A stretch of 64,000 nucleotides of DNA from Patagioenas fasciata (taxonomy: Eukaryota > Chordata > Aves > Columbiformes > Columbidae). Shown one piece after another: positions 38,001 to 50,822 of this stretch; within the stretch, counting starts at the first letter, position 1, and each line of letters starts with the position of its first letter. A model generated the notes under the pieces. It was given only the letters and a program-made list of their open reading frames with translations. It had not been told where the DNA came from and did no database searches. The stretch is from NCBI RefSeq assembly GCF_037038585.1, contig NC_092520.1:16437001-16501000 (forward strand), written 5' to 3'. A program made the position numbers and the translations under genes.

Positions 38001-41000
38001 TTTTTTTTATATGGTTGAAATTCCATTCAGAAATGTCATGCCAGATCTGTTTAGCAGTTTTGACTTATGGAAGAAGATGTGGAAGGATACTCAACATAGT
38101 AATATAAACAATTGTCATTAACTCTATAAACAACAGCAATTCAGGTCAAAGGAAGCTTTAACTAACTAAAAATATACACGCCATTATTTCACCTCCTAAA
38201 TTCATAGAAGGATCTGTAGATGTCTTCTTTCCCACCTCATCTTCACTCATACTGTTTCTAAACTCTCCCTCTGACCTGCCTGTGCCAAAGAAGGAAAATG
38301 AGATATGAAGGTATTGGACATACCCAGACACAGAAGAAGCTGCTTTTTTTTCCCCACTTGAATGGGATTGGGAGATTTATACAAGCAGGTTCTGGGGCTT
38401 GAGGAACACTAACTGAACAGAAAAAGACACAAGCCCTTTACAACAGCATACGGACTAGATAAAAGCTAGATAATAGCAAAGAAGTGGTTGGGGGAGGCAG
38501 GCAAGCAGAAAATTTGTCACATGAAAAAAAAAAACAGTAGGTCTGCCATGAAAAGACTCAAGGAAACCAGAGAATATTTACTGAAAATGGAACACTTTCA
38601 ATCTATATCTGCAAGGCAGTATTTTGAGAGTACTGAAACTGAGCCTGAAATAAGCATTGACTTGGATTCCACAGTTTCGTGAGTATATCCATATACGTCT
38701 GTTCATCTGTGGGATCTCTTCATCCTAGTTATATAACACAGAGCTACTGCTAATCATTATGTTAGTCATTTTTCTACTTCATCTGAGCATTTTGTCCTGG
38801 TTACAATGCAAACTAGGAGGCGATATGTAGAGATAGCCTCAATGACTGATTTTAATTAAACAGGAATTCAGATATTTTTTGATGTCTGTATCCTCTCCTT
38901 GAGTATGATCAACAATAACAAAGCTGAAATCACTTCCTCACTTGTATTTAGTATATAAACAAGTTTCACAAGTTGCATGTCATTTCCTCTCAGCAATGTC
39001 TTAGTAGCTTCTTACAAAGGCATGGTCACAAAGTGATTGCAGTCCATCACTGAGTAAGAGGTAGGCCAGAATCCAATGCCCAAGAATTTTGAGATTTGCA
39101 GGAATGAAACTGGAATATAAAATTCTGAAATTTTGGCACTCTACAGATGGCCCCTTATTTCACAAGTGGCAATATATCTGGGCCATACTTGGAATTTAGA
39201 CACGGTCTTGAGCAATGGGTGAGACAGGAAGCACTGTGGTTGTGAGACACAATTAATTCACTGTTTCCTCTTTACCATCATGGACCATACTAGGTTCAGA
39301 CTATGACACTGTCCCAACACACCAAACCATAAATGAAGCTGAAATGTTTGCATGATACCATCTTTCTTTCTGAACAAGAATGGTTGGTAAAATGTTGTGT
39401 CTCTCTCTCCTCCCATGTACAGACTTTAATGGTCAAAGATATAAACCTGTGTGATTCTTATTCTGTTCTAAAGGCTATCAGCAAGCTTCCAGATCTCTGG
39501 GTTGGTTGTTAAGGTGATGGTCATTTAGCATCAACAGGACTTACTGTAGTTTCTTGGTTTTGTAGGAAAGAAAACGAGCTCACAGAAAATGCTTTCCCAT
39601 GTGTAGCTGGTCAACCTGTCTCTTAACAACTCCTTAAGCATTTGACTGAGATATTTCCATAAGCCATATTGTTAGTATGTTATATGTTACTGTTTTATGA
39701 ACTTGATCACATTGCTTTGGACTGAGTATTAGGAAGAGATAGGGAGCTTTGTCATTTAAGGAGTGTCCAAACTTTTCTGGAATTCCTTTTGATGTTGGCC
39801 GGAAAAAGCTTACAGCTTCCATAATTTGACACCAAAGCCTTGACTAAGATATTCAGCTAAAATGCTATAAATACCGGATACCCAAGACACCTTCTAAGAA
39901 TCCTGAGTTCTCTGATTCTTTTGTGCGTGAGCAGGGAGAGCAGAGAGGCAGTGTAGGAAACTGTATGTCATGTGCTGTTATATGTAATTTTTATTATTTG
40001 AAAATATAGACAATCAGCTACTGGCAAGCTTAGTCTTCAGTTCATGTTGAGTATTTTAATATTGGAATCTCATTCAAAATCTGCTATCTTTCATGTGTGC
40101 TTCTTAAGCAGAAAGTCTTCTGAATACAGATGATGTGATAGATTCAACATGTTTACTTATTCAGGTGTAGAGACTAGAACAACCATTTTAAATATTGAGA
40201 ATGAACCAGAGTAGTGATTGGTGCAGTCTTATGCTCTGTGTGATTGTGCTGTAGGGGTTCATTTTCTGAAGGAGACTTGTATATTAATAAACTCCAAATT
40301 CTTTGACACCTTCATATTTCCTTCACGCTTTCCTGATCCAGATATGATCACCACTTTGTATAGTGGTCTACAATGATCCTTAAATAGCTGCCAGTAGACC
40401 ATGAGTACCAAAGATGAATTTTAACTTCATTACTTATAATCTTTAGCTGGAGATCAACATCATTTGTACAATCAATCATTTTTTTACTTTGAATAATTTC
40501 TATTAGAAAATGTACAGTATCTGAACTCCCCCACTGTAAAAACATATATGTGTGGCCACCAGATGCACTGGGGACATCTGGGAGTTATTGATATGTATGT
40601 AACAGCCACTCAGTTCTTTATCTTGTCCTCAGCATACATGCCTCCTGCATCGGCCCTGAGACAAAAGAGAGCCAAAGAGAGCTGGAGGCGGTAAGGAAAC
40701 GCACAAGAGAGTGGAAGAAATCATGATTTCGTTCAAAATGTCTAGTGCCTTGACTGAACAAAAATTTATTTTTTGAATGGCCCATACTTTTGACTCAAAT
40801 GGCTTCTCACCTTCTCAGAAATGCCAACAGCCATCTCAGTGCTCTCTGTGCTCCAAGCAATCCTCCATCTGCAAAGGTTTCACTTGGCAGAAGGATGTAT
40901 TTGAACAAAGTGATGAAGAAGGAAATCTTTAGATGCTACCACAGGCAGCTAAGGATATTATTTATCAGCTTTGTAATATTATTGGCAATTAAATGGCTTT

Positions 41001-44000
41001 AGAGATGTACTTCTTAGACATGAAGTTACACACCACAGGACAATTGCCAGACGTAAATAAGGTAGCCAAAAGAATGGAATACTTGTTGTATGTCTAAAAG
41101 AAGGAAAATATTGATTTAGTCTAAACTCTTCTGAAAAAAGGGCTGGTCGGTTTTTTAAATCACTTCTTTAAAGATGCTCACTGCAGTGAAGACTCAATCC
41201 TACTGCATTTGTGTTAATACTAAGCTAAAAGAAAATAATCAGCTTTTCACATCTTTATTGAACCTGAATACCAAGAAAAAGCTTATTTTGAATACCAAGT
41301 TAAATAATTAAATATCACAGTTAACTTACTATACTGCCTTGGAATATAATTCCAGGAATGTTTATTGACTAAACAAAAGGATGAATTTTAATAAATACTG
41401 CAAATATTAAGTTCACTATCTATTTCATTTATATAAAAATTGCTTTGAACATATGATATTTGTAGTTAACAGAGAACCACCTGTGATCTCAGGAATGCAG
41501 ACTCAGGCTAAAGCAAAGAGATGAAAGTACCTTATCAAAACAACACTTTCTGAAAGTGGTTTCCTCCAGCTCACCACCAGCTGCCTGCACAGAGGTCACT
41601 GTCCTCTCAGAACATCCAGCTGAGATGCTCAAATGAATTCACCCTACCTTACCCAAAATAGGTTGCAACTTGAATTGCTTAATCAATGTGTTTTGTGTGA
41701 AGCATGGCAAGGAACCACCAGCTCTGCTGTAGAGCAGAGGGAGGGTCTGGTGAGCAGCAATTTCTCCAGCTGGAACTGGTGAGGATGGCATAAGAGCCAA
41801 GCTTGTATGTGCAGTCATGAGCAAGGATGGGGATTAGTTTTCAGATGTTAAATTATTTTTTCCTGCTAGAATGTTCTCAAGGAATTGTACTTACATGACT
41901 TGGTTGAAAATGATTATCCAGTGGCCTTCAGCTAATTAAAAAAGCACAAGGCAGGCTCATCAGGATGTTGCTTCACTACAGTTTTGTAAGACTTGTTCAC
42001 AGTCTTTTCTTTCCAAAATCCCTTAGGATAATGCTTGGCATGCTGAAGACCCAGTAAACTGTTCCCAGAACTATGAGAAGTAGTTCAGGTGAGTATGAAC
42101 AGAAGCAAATGATGTAGGTTGTCATGGAGTTCGAGGAATGAAGGAATAGGCAGCCATGTAATTCATGACTAATTTTTTCCTGGATCATGCATTTACAAGA
42201 CACATAAAACTTGTCAATGTGTCTCCTTTGTCCTTATAATAGACACCTAATCATAAACCCATTATAATTTCCAGATCTTGGTGTCGGTGTGGGGTGAACA
42301 AAGAGAGACTTCCACAATGCCTTTCAAAGATGAGCTGGAAAATAAATCAGATGGCTGTGCTGGATACCAAAAACCACAGCATCAACACACAGAGAATTAT
42401 GGCACATCATGATCTCTTGCCCAGTCTCTAGTTGATCTGCTGTCCAGAGATATTATTTCCCCAGGGAAATTTTGGTTAGCCTTACCTGTTTCATAATAAC
42501 AGCTTCTCAGTCCCACATATGCCAAGTGTCTTTTCTTATAGAGATGATTACTTAATGCACCTGTAATTAAACTTTAAATAAATAATCTCACATTGTATTT
42601 GATTCTGAAGCCATTTGCTTCTCTTTTACACCCAATAAAAAGTTTGTAAGCATGAAAATGTATCTGTCTAATAATAGATCAGGTTTTATCTATGCTATTT
42701 AGCAAATGGATGCCTACAACATAAAAAATAGTAATCAGATTTGGTTTAAATAGAATTAAAAACATCAAAAGGCCACAGGGTGTAGGCTGTGATTTTTTAA
42801 TATATTTTAGATAATTTTTTCATTTCTTAGAGCTCCTTGAAGTGGTCACTGATCATTGGACTTGCACTGCAAAATGCAGAGTTAGAATTGTCTCAGGTGA
42901 CACAGGAATATCCTTTCAAACACTGGTATTCTCAAAGGGGCTGCACTGTGGGGAATGTATGCCTTCGCAGCATCCAAATTCTGCCCTTTAGAGCTGGGAT
43001 GCTGTGTAAAATGGATTATTGGTTCATTCCTCTAACACCTAAGCCATTTATTCTCTCCTCATTCTACCTGAGAACACAAATAGTATTTGTGAATCAATTA
43101 AAAATGCAATAAAATACAGAGAATTATTGTCATTCTATACACATTATATGGAAGAAGAATAAAGTGAATAATTTATTTGCTGTCCTGGTAGCAACAGTTA
43201 GTTCAAGATATACAGTGAAAGGAGAACAGGATCATAAAAAGCTTGATTTCTTTCTATTTTTTTCATCTGGAAAATCTAAATCTTTTGACAGGCTAAAATC
43301 CTGCAAGGAACAGTTTGGTCTTCCCTTACATGCCAGAAAGATATAAAGTAGAGGAAAAGAAAAATTCATTCAAATAATAGTTCATCTCAATGCATCTGAA
43401 ACAAACTTCTAATACAACATCTAGCAATTCTTTTAATGGTTTATTTTTTTCTGAAAACAGGTGTTGTTTGTTCCTGAGTCCTGAAAAGAAAGGACTTCTT
43501 TTCTCCTTTGATGAATATTTGAGAACTTATTCACAGGTTGTTGTGGAGTAAAATTAAAAAAATCTTAACTGACACTTAAGACTGAGAATTTCATGTAAAC
43601 TGACTGAGAATCTGGTCTGAATTCACTTTGGTGTTCAGAGGAATTTCACAGGTGCTGAAAAAATTCCTCTAACTTTCATTGTTGCAATAATGGCTCAAAC
43701 ATGATTCAATTTTAATAAAATTCCTAGTTAAGCAGATAATGAAGTAAATTGTTATCTGTTTGAGAAATTCCATGTAATATGAATTAGTCACTGAATATGT
43801 GTTAAAAGTAATCATACAAGGCTGTTAATTTTTTACAGAGAATTTTTCGTTATTTCTCAAACACAATATGCTTAGCAACTCCTTGTTTTATTTTCCTCCA
43901 CCAAGAAAGTTTCTCTTTCCTTCAGAAAACATACCAGTGGAATTCGCTTAAAATTCCCCAGATTATATTTCAGCTGTTCCAAACTTCTACACCACCTATT

Positions 44001-44587
44001 ACTTCATATACTTGGAAAACAGTTTCCTGCCCAAAGCTGACAAATAAAGAGAAGCAGCCTATTTGCAACAAATTTTTAAGCCACATTAAATTCAGAGGGT
44101 GTTGAGTGCCAAGAGCACTGAAAACAGTTAAGGAGTAGAGGTTAGTTTTTCTCCTGAATTTGGCAAGTTTTGATTTCTGGTTTTATACTTTTTTTTTCTC
44201 CTTAAAACACGGTATATTGAATAGTACCTGAGTTTCAGCTGTGTGCCCAGAAATGGAGAGACCTAGCTGTTGAACTTACGGTGGTGCCACAGATGACAAG
44301 TGCGTCCATCCGTGCTGTTTACCTATGAACTTACTTCATACACAGAGTAATGCAGTGAATGTCAACACAGGCATACAGATGGCTAATTATGATGAAAGAA
44401 TACGAATCTCAGATGCTTCTCTCACATGGGCTTTATTAATCAGGGTTTGTCAAATGATGGGAGAGGACAACCATAGAAGACACATTTTGCTTTCCAGCAG
44501 AGTCAATGGGACACAGTCTAGACACAGAGCATGGGGTGAGAAAAGTCGTCTCTCAATGTGGCATCTTTTATTTTCTGAGTAAGAGCA
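35027..44587. other. Gene-poor intergenic DNA
   Basis: About 9.5 kb upstream of gene C without a supported exon, RNA gene or classified repeat. Less AT-rich stretches at 36,000-36,750 and 37,560-37,920 contain overlapping open frames on both strands (up to 124 codons) that lack motifs. I looked for MMP hallmarks (PRCGxPD, HExGHSLG, FDGPG) in both directions and saw none. Confidence 0.5.
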
Positions 44588-44806
44588 TTCCTTCCTTCCT
44601 TCCTTCCTTCCTTCCTTCCTTCCTTCCTTCCTTCCTTCCTTCCTTCCTTCCTTCCTTCCTTCCTTCCTTCCTCCCTTCCTTCCTCCCTTCCTTCCTCCCT
44701 TCCTTCCTCCCTTCCTTCCTCCCTTCCTTCCTCCCTTCCTTCCTCCCTTCCTTCCTCCCTTCCTTCCTTCCTTCCTTCCTTCCTTCCTTCCTTCCTTCCT
44801 TCCCTT
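44588..44806. repeat. (TTCC)n polypyrimidine tract
   Basis: About 219 bp of TTCC repeats whose middle part alternates with TTCCTCCC units, giving a strict purine/pyrimidine strand split. The open frame of Pro-Ser-Phe-Leu repeats across it (44,506-44,808) is an artefact of the repeat. Confidence 0.98.
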
Positions 44807-45029
44807 AACTCTTGAAGTTTTTGCCTTTCACGCTACTTTTCTTATCTCCATGTCTCTATTTTTGTGAGGAGATTAAATATGGTTTCCTTTGGACTATTTG
44901 TTTGTACCTCAGACCCTCCAGAGAAGGTCTCTGGAGAATTATGTGATATGTTTCCTTAGTGGTACATCATTTTACTACCAAAAGTTCATAACACAGATGA
45001 ATAATCACACACACACATAAAAAGACTGA

Positions 45030-45080
45030 AACTAAAAAAAAAAAAAAAACCCAAAACAAATTTAAAAAAAAAAAAAAAGA
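45030..45080. repeat. A-rich low-complexity tract
   Basis: Two runs of at least 15 A separated by short CCCAAAACAAATTT-like DNA. It could be a decayed retroposon tail, but no body is recognised beside it. Confidence 0.8.
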
Positions 45081-48000
45081 AGCAGCAATCTTTGAGAAAA
45101 ACTACCTTGACTACCTCGTAACTTCCAGACTGAAATAATCACATCCATCAGAGCATGGGAAGACCAACACTCAGAGCAGTACTTGTGATTTCATCTGTAA
45201 GAGCCAATGGGGAAAACTTAAAGACAATCTGTATGCCCTAAGGCAATCTCAGAATAAGAAGAGCTGGACAAATGCAGTAGCTACTTATATACCTGGACTT
45301 GTCCTGTCTGCCCTAAACCTTTCTTAAAAAAACATGCACTGTTGACCTTGGAGAGGAGATAATTTACAGGTAAAGGGATTTGAGGAAGGAGATCCCTCCA
45401 CCGCACTAGCAGAGCCTGAAGGAGAAAAAACAAAATGGGAGTCTTTGTACATGCAGACAAGATGCTTTAGAGGACCAGAAAAAAAAAATTGCAGCCATGC
45501 CCTTGTTAGTACTGAAACCCCAGCATGTTAAGGATGGTGTTCACCTAAGTTAGTTTTGTCTGTGTAAAGTCAGGGATCCAGTTTGTTAGTAGTGTAGCTC
45601 CCATTATTCTCAAGGTTGTGCAATTAGCATCTGGGGAACATAAATCACTCGAATTGCCTGAAATAACTCCTGTAGGATGGGCTGAACCAACTCTGAGAGA
45701 GTTTCCTCTGTTTCTCCATTGACCATAAAATCTGTTATAACAGTGAGATAGATCCTTCCACAAGAGAAATTCCACATTTTGGTGCAGCTGTACAAATAAT
45801 TCTGTGGTTTTCCTTTCTTAAAAAAGATAGTGCCAAAACTCACTGACTGTCCTGTTAACTACGGAATCATTAGAACAGAGAATGGCAAACATGGATAAGA
45901 ACGTGTTCTGCTCACAAGCAGTTTATTAGAGACTCAAGCTGGTCAATTGAAGATGACCATGTTTGTTATTGGTACAAGAAGGATAATGAAAAGGCAAAAA
46001 TATCGTGTTTGAGGTTAAACAAACAATAATGTGGGAAGTACAACAGTATTTCCATCATTCTATAGCATCTTGTCTTCACGGCAATAAAAGAAACATATTT
46101 AGTTAATTTCTCTGGAGAGTTTTCTAGAAAAAAATCTCCAGTGCAATCACCGCTACCATATTCCACTTGTGGAATTAAGGAGAATGCACCAATACATCTC
46201 AATGCCTTCCAACAGGCATTTCAGAAAAGGAGCATTCAACCTAAATTGCATTGCTGGAAAATTATTTTTACTTGGTAATCCATATCAGTTTTATTGAAGC
46301 TAACTCTTTCTTAAGAGCATTAAAATGATGCATGACTCAGGTGCTTAGAATTTATTTAGCAGAATGATTCAATTATTAGTATCTGCTTGAGGCTCTGTTC
46401 TTGAGCAAAAACTGTTGGAAAGTATTTGCATATCCCTGCAACAGTCACGTACCCACTTCCACACCTGGCAGAACTGTTCTGATGGGGACCAAACAAACGC
46501 CCAGAAACACACAGGTCTATGGGAATGAGGAAACGCAACTAGAGCAGGAGAATATTCTGAAAATCACTTGTGTTCTAATGAAGGCCTACGCACTGATACT
46601 TCCCAAGCAGTAGCTAAGGCCAATAGTTGTTCTGAGAATTTCCTTGAGACGATACAATCACTGACAGAGTTGAATGCACTGCCTCAAGTCTGAGGCATGT
46701 CTACATCTTCAAATAATGACATTGGTACCAATGTAGGTGACACAGCACAAGCCTTTCTACAGAAATCTACACGGCATCATGCAGAAAAACTCCGTGAACC
46801 TACAGGGAGAGGGTGGTGACACCCTGTGAGTGACACCTGCCCAGGTAAATAAAGATCAGGTACTGGTCCTGGAAAGCATGGTGGGTCTCATGTCCTCCTG
46901 CGGTTACACTGTCCTGCCCTCATTGTTCCAAAACAGGCACCTTTCATTGATGCTGTCAGCTGAGGTGCCGGGGTGTCCGCAGAGGCATTGCCTGAGGGTG
47001 TGATGTGGCATGAGGAATGGGCTGAAAACTGAGTAGTATGGTCAGTCACCCACCACTGCTGGAGCCCTGTCCCTATCAGCTTGGCAGCAAAGGTGAAATC
47101 TCTACTGACTGTCACAGGTAACATTTCCCTTGCAGGCCATAGCAGCTGCCCAGGCTGGGGACCAAATGAAACTGGAAAATGGCTCCTTCCTTCCTTTCTC
47201 CAATGCCATGCCAGAGGCCATGCCACTTGATCCCCACCCCAGAAGGAGATCCTGTCTGCCGAGTGACTGCCACTCATACATGGGCTTATTGTGCTTGGAA
47301 GAGATGCCACCACCTCCTCCTCCTTCTCAGGCCCTGCCAGAACACAGGAGACAGACCCAGCAGCCAAGTTGCAGTTTTCTGGTGTCTCACCTCAGGATAT
47401 TTAACTGGTAGATTTGGGCACCTTTTTATTTACCTCTGCAGAAGAAATACCAGTCCTAAAGCCAACTGATGTAACAAACACAGGTAAAAGCTGCCATTTA
47501 CCTGCCTGCAGTTCTGAACTTATGACTTGCACAACATTGTCTGGGCTGTTTTGTTGCTTTGTAAGAGCAAAGGTATGCAAGGAAAGACAGAAAACTGAAA
47601 GAGGTGGAATCCAATAATCCATCTCCAGAGATGTGTCTTTCCTCCTTCCCTTCCCTGTTATCAACAACAGCAATGGTTTGGCTTCTTTCTGTCTTTTCCC
47701 ACACTTCTCCATTATTTGTCCAAGGGCGCTGTTGACCACAGAGGCTTCCTGAATCTTTCTTCATCATCAGTTTTTTATGTCTTCAAGGGTAGTATGAAAA
47801 CATATGTATAATGGAGATTCACTTATTCAAAACACTTGCTTACAAGCATATATATCACTTGTCATTCTTTTTGTTATTTTATGTTATTTATTCTATACTT
47901 TCTCACCAATCATTATTGATATTTTTTCTTTTGTAGAATATTCCTGAATTTTAACTCTGTATTTTTTTAACTCAACTCATCTTTAATTTTTTGAGCGTAA

Positions 48001-50730
48001 ACAGAGACACCAAATATTTAAATGCTAAAGGCGTCCAAATATTTTAGGTAGTATCTCAGAAAAAGAATCCAAGGACCGTGTTAGTGACTACACGAAAGAG
48101 CAACAAGTGTGATTGGAACATAATTACCAATGTGTGCATGTTGTGGGCAGAGGTGAGAAGGAAGAAAGGGAAGATCAATTAACCTTAAACATTATGATGT
48201 AACAAAAATAACCAAGCAAGTCGCTTGAAAGGAAAAGCAATTTATCTAGATAAAAACTGTGTGCAGTTGAGTATCTGACTGAGATCACTGTGCAGATTCT
48301 GAACATATCATTTGGAACACTTTCAGAGAAATGCAAGCTTTGAAAACCATCTTCAGGAGTGAAATGAATTTCTTTTAATATTGAATCTCTCCTTTTGAAA
48401 GACAGGCATACCAAGAATGTGACTCAGCTTACCCTAAAGTACACACTTGAACAGACCTTTATGAAGAGTCTAGTCCCTTGCTTTAGCTATAACATGAGAC
48501 TGAAAGTGACTAACATGGGTTTAAACATCTGTGTTTCACTAGAAGTGTCTCACCCTATCTTCCTAACAAATAATATTAACAGCTGCAGGGTCCAGACAGA
48601 CCTCAATGCTACAGTCAACACAGTGTTTAACAGTAATTATTGTTCTCATTATGTAGTATTTCTATTTTGGCTTGGGTTTTGCTAAGTAGTGAGAATATTA
48701 AGGAAGAGCTGACTACAAAATACATAATTGCACTGACTAACTAGTAATAGCATCTTGACTTTTATTGAGCAAAATCAAGGAATCAGTCAGAAGTCAACAT
48801 GAGTAAAATGTTTAGGCACTTAAATGAGAGATCTGAATTTTTGATGGGTCAAAGGCAAAAAGAGGCCTGCAGTTAAGTGGAAGAATGTAGGCATTCAAAG
48901 AAGGCTCTAATTTAGAGGTTAGGAAATGTAGGGATAAAGCGAAAGCTGTCAAACCAAATTAGACTTTGAAACAAAAACTAAGTAGCAAGAAAAATGTCAA
49001 TCATGTAGAGAGATTAAAAAAAAAGAGGGTAAGAAGAAACAAAGATGGTAAGTGTAAAGTGGGGTAGAAATTTAAGATATTCTACAATAGGTATGACTTG
49101 AAAGCAAGATTTGTCACTTCACTTTTTGGTAAGAAGACTGGAACTGAATGTAAGATCAGTAAGAGGATGTGGGCATGGAGTGGAAAGCATTGTTTTTAAG
49201 ATGAAGCATAATTCAGAACGAAATAGCTGAACTGAAAACTCTAAAAAATATCAGAAAGCTAATGCTGAAATAAGTTTATTGAAAATCAGTGACATAGAAC
49301 TACTAGAATTTAGTAAATATAACATCTGTATTGAATATCGTGGAACAGTGATTCAGACACAAGAAAGCCTGTTAATCCAACCATGGTAGTATGCAAAGCA
49401 TTAAATGAATTTAAAGGTAAGGATAATTAAATATGGTAGCTAGAAGAATATGAGATAACTATGGCATAAACTTAACAAAAGAATGTGATAAATGAACTTC
49501 ATATCTTCCTTTGACTAATGAAATGTTTCAATAGATCATGTATATGTGCTAGATCACATTTTCTTTGGCTTCAGTAAAGTATTTGGAGCAATACCAAAGG
49601 AAAATTAGTTAAAACAGAGAACATGATGATTAGAACTTCAAGGAGAAAAAGGAGGTAATTGTAAAGAAGATCACTACAGGGTATGCTAGGAGAAGAACTG
49701 AAGAACTTCAGGGACTGGCTGGGTCATGCGATCTTTCATCTTTAGTAATTTAAGTAAAGACTTGGGCACAAAAACCTGACTTGGAGGCACTGTCAGTACA
49801 CAAAAGGGTGATGCAGGATGACCCTGAGAACTTGTATAAAGAAACCGAGTGAAACTAGAAGAATCAAAGTTGAAGACTCTCAGGAGACTGATGTGATTCC
49901 TCAGTCATAATCCTTCTAACGTTCCTCAGACATCTTCCCAAGGGTTTTAATTACCTGTCAGTACTGAGATTTCCCAATGCAGCAGATGTAGCACAACACA
50001 AAATGCACATTGGAGCTCTAGAAATCTTCCATATGTTACACTAGGTTCATGAATCTGGACTGTATGTCTGTCTGCCTTTTTGTTCTTGTGAGAACGGAGT
50101 TTGTGCAGTACAAGCCAGCTCCACTTAGCCAACACACTTGATGTCCAGAGAGCTGAATGCTTCCTATTAAAGACAAGAAAAAAGCAACAAACAAACTTAT
50201 GAAAGATACAGTAGTTTACCACACCACTCCTTTCTAGTTGATATTTTGAGTCTATTTTTCACAATCTCTTCTGAGTCCTTGGTTCATTTCCTGTTCCCTT
50301 AGGCAAATGAAAGAGAGAATTCAGTATCCTGACAGGCATCCTCTTGAGCAGTGCTGGCTAAAAGCAGTTGTTAAAATATCATACAGCCCCTGATGTGGGT
50401 CTCATTATCATGACATCCCTTATCTCCTAGGCAAGCATGTTCAAAAATTAACCATGAGTTTTTATTAAGCTTCACTTAGAAAACGCGAGGGATATGCATG
50501 AAAAAATTAATATCTTCATCAAGTAAAAATTAGTCCTAGCCTAAAGGTCCCTAAAGTAATAATCTAAAATGTATGTCACTTTGGGGGCCGTTTCAAACAG
50601 TTGTCTTTGGTCTAACTTCAGTTTCTTCTCTCCAGTCAGTCAAGATTCTCACTCATTTATGCATATGCCTCTAAAAAAATTTCGAACAATTGAACCTCCA
50701 TTTTTATCCCTTCTCATTATTTCAGTTTGG
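45081..50730. other. Intergenic DNA, no supported gene
   Basis: Mostly AT-rich. A less AT-rich block near 46,860-47,370 has a 159-codon open minus frame (47,367-46,888) overlapped by plus frames. It has no domain, splice structure or similarity that I recognise. Nothing else is assigned. Confidence 0.45.
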
Positions 50731-50822
50731 GTTTTGTTGTTGTTGGTGGTGGTTTGTTTGGTTTTGGTTTTGTTTTCATTGGTTGGTTGGGTTTGTTTGT
50801 TTGTTTGGTTGGTTGGTTTTTA
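50731..50822. repeat. (GTT/GGTTT)n low-complexity tract
   Basis: About 90 bp made almost only of G and T on the plus strand, with GTT, GGTGGT, GTTT and GGTT steps. Open frames across it are rich in Val, Leu, Phe and Trp because of composition. Confidence 0.9.

Noticed and set aside
44506-44808. 100-codon plus-strand frame rich in Pro-Ser-Phe-Leu repeats
   Set aside because: It is a direct reading of the TTCC microsatellite; no gene structure or unique sequence supports it.
46888-47367. 159-codon minus-strand open frame, the longest in the right half
   Set aside because: No recognisable domain, no splice context, overlapped by plus frames of similar size, in a less AT-rich patch. Most likely chance or an unclassified repeat.
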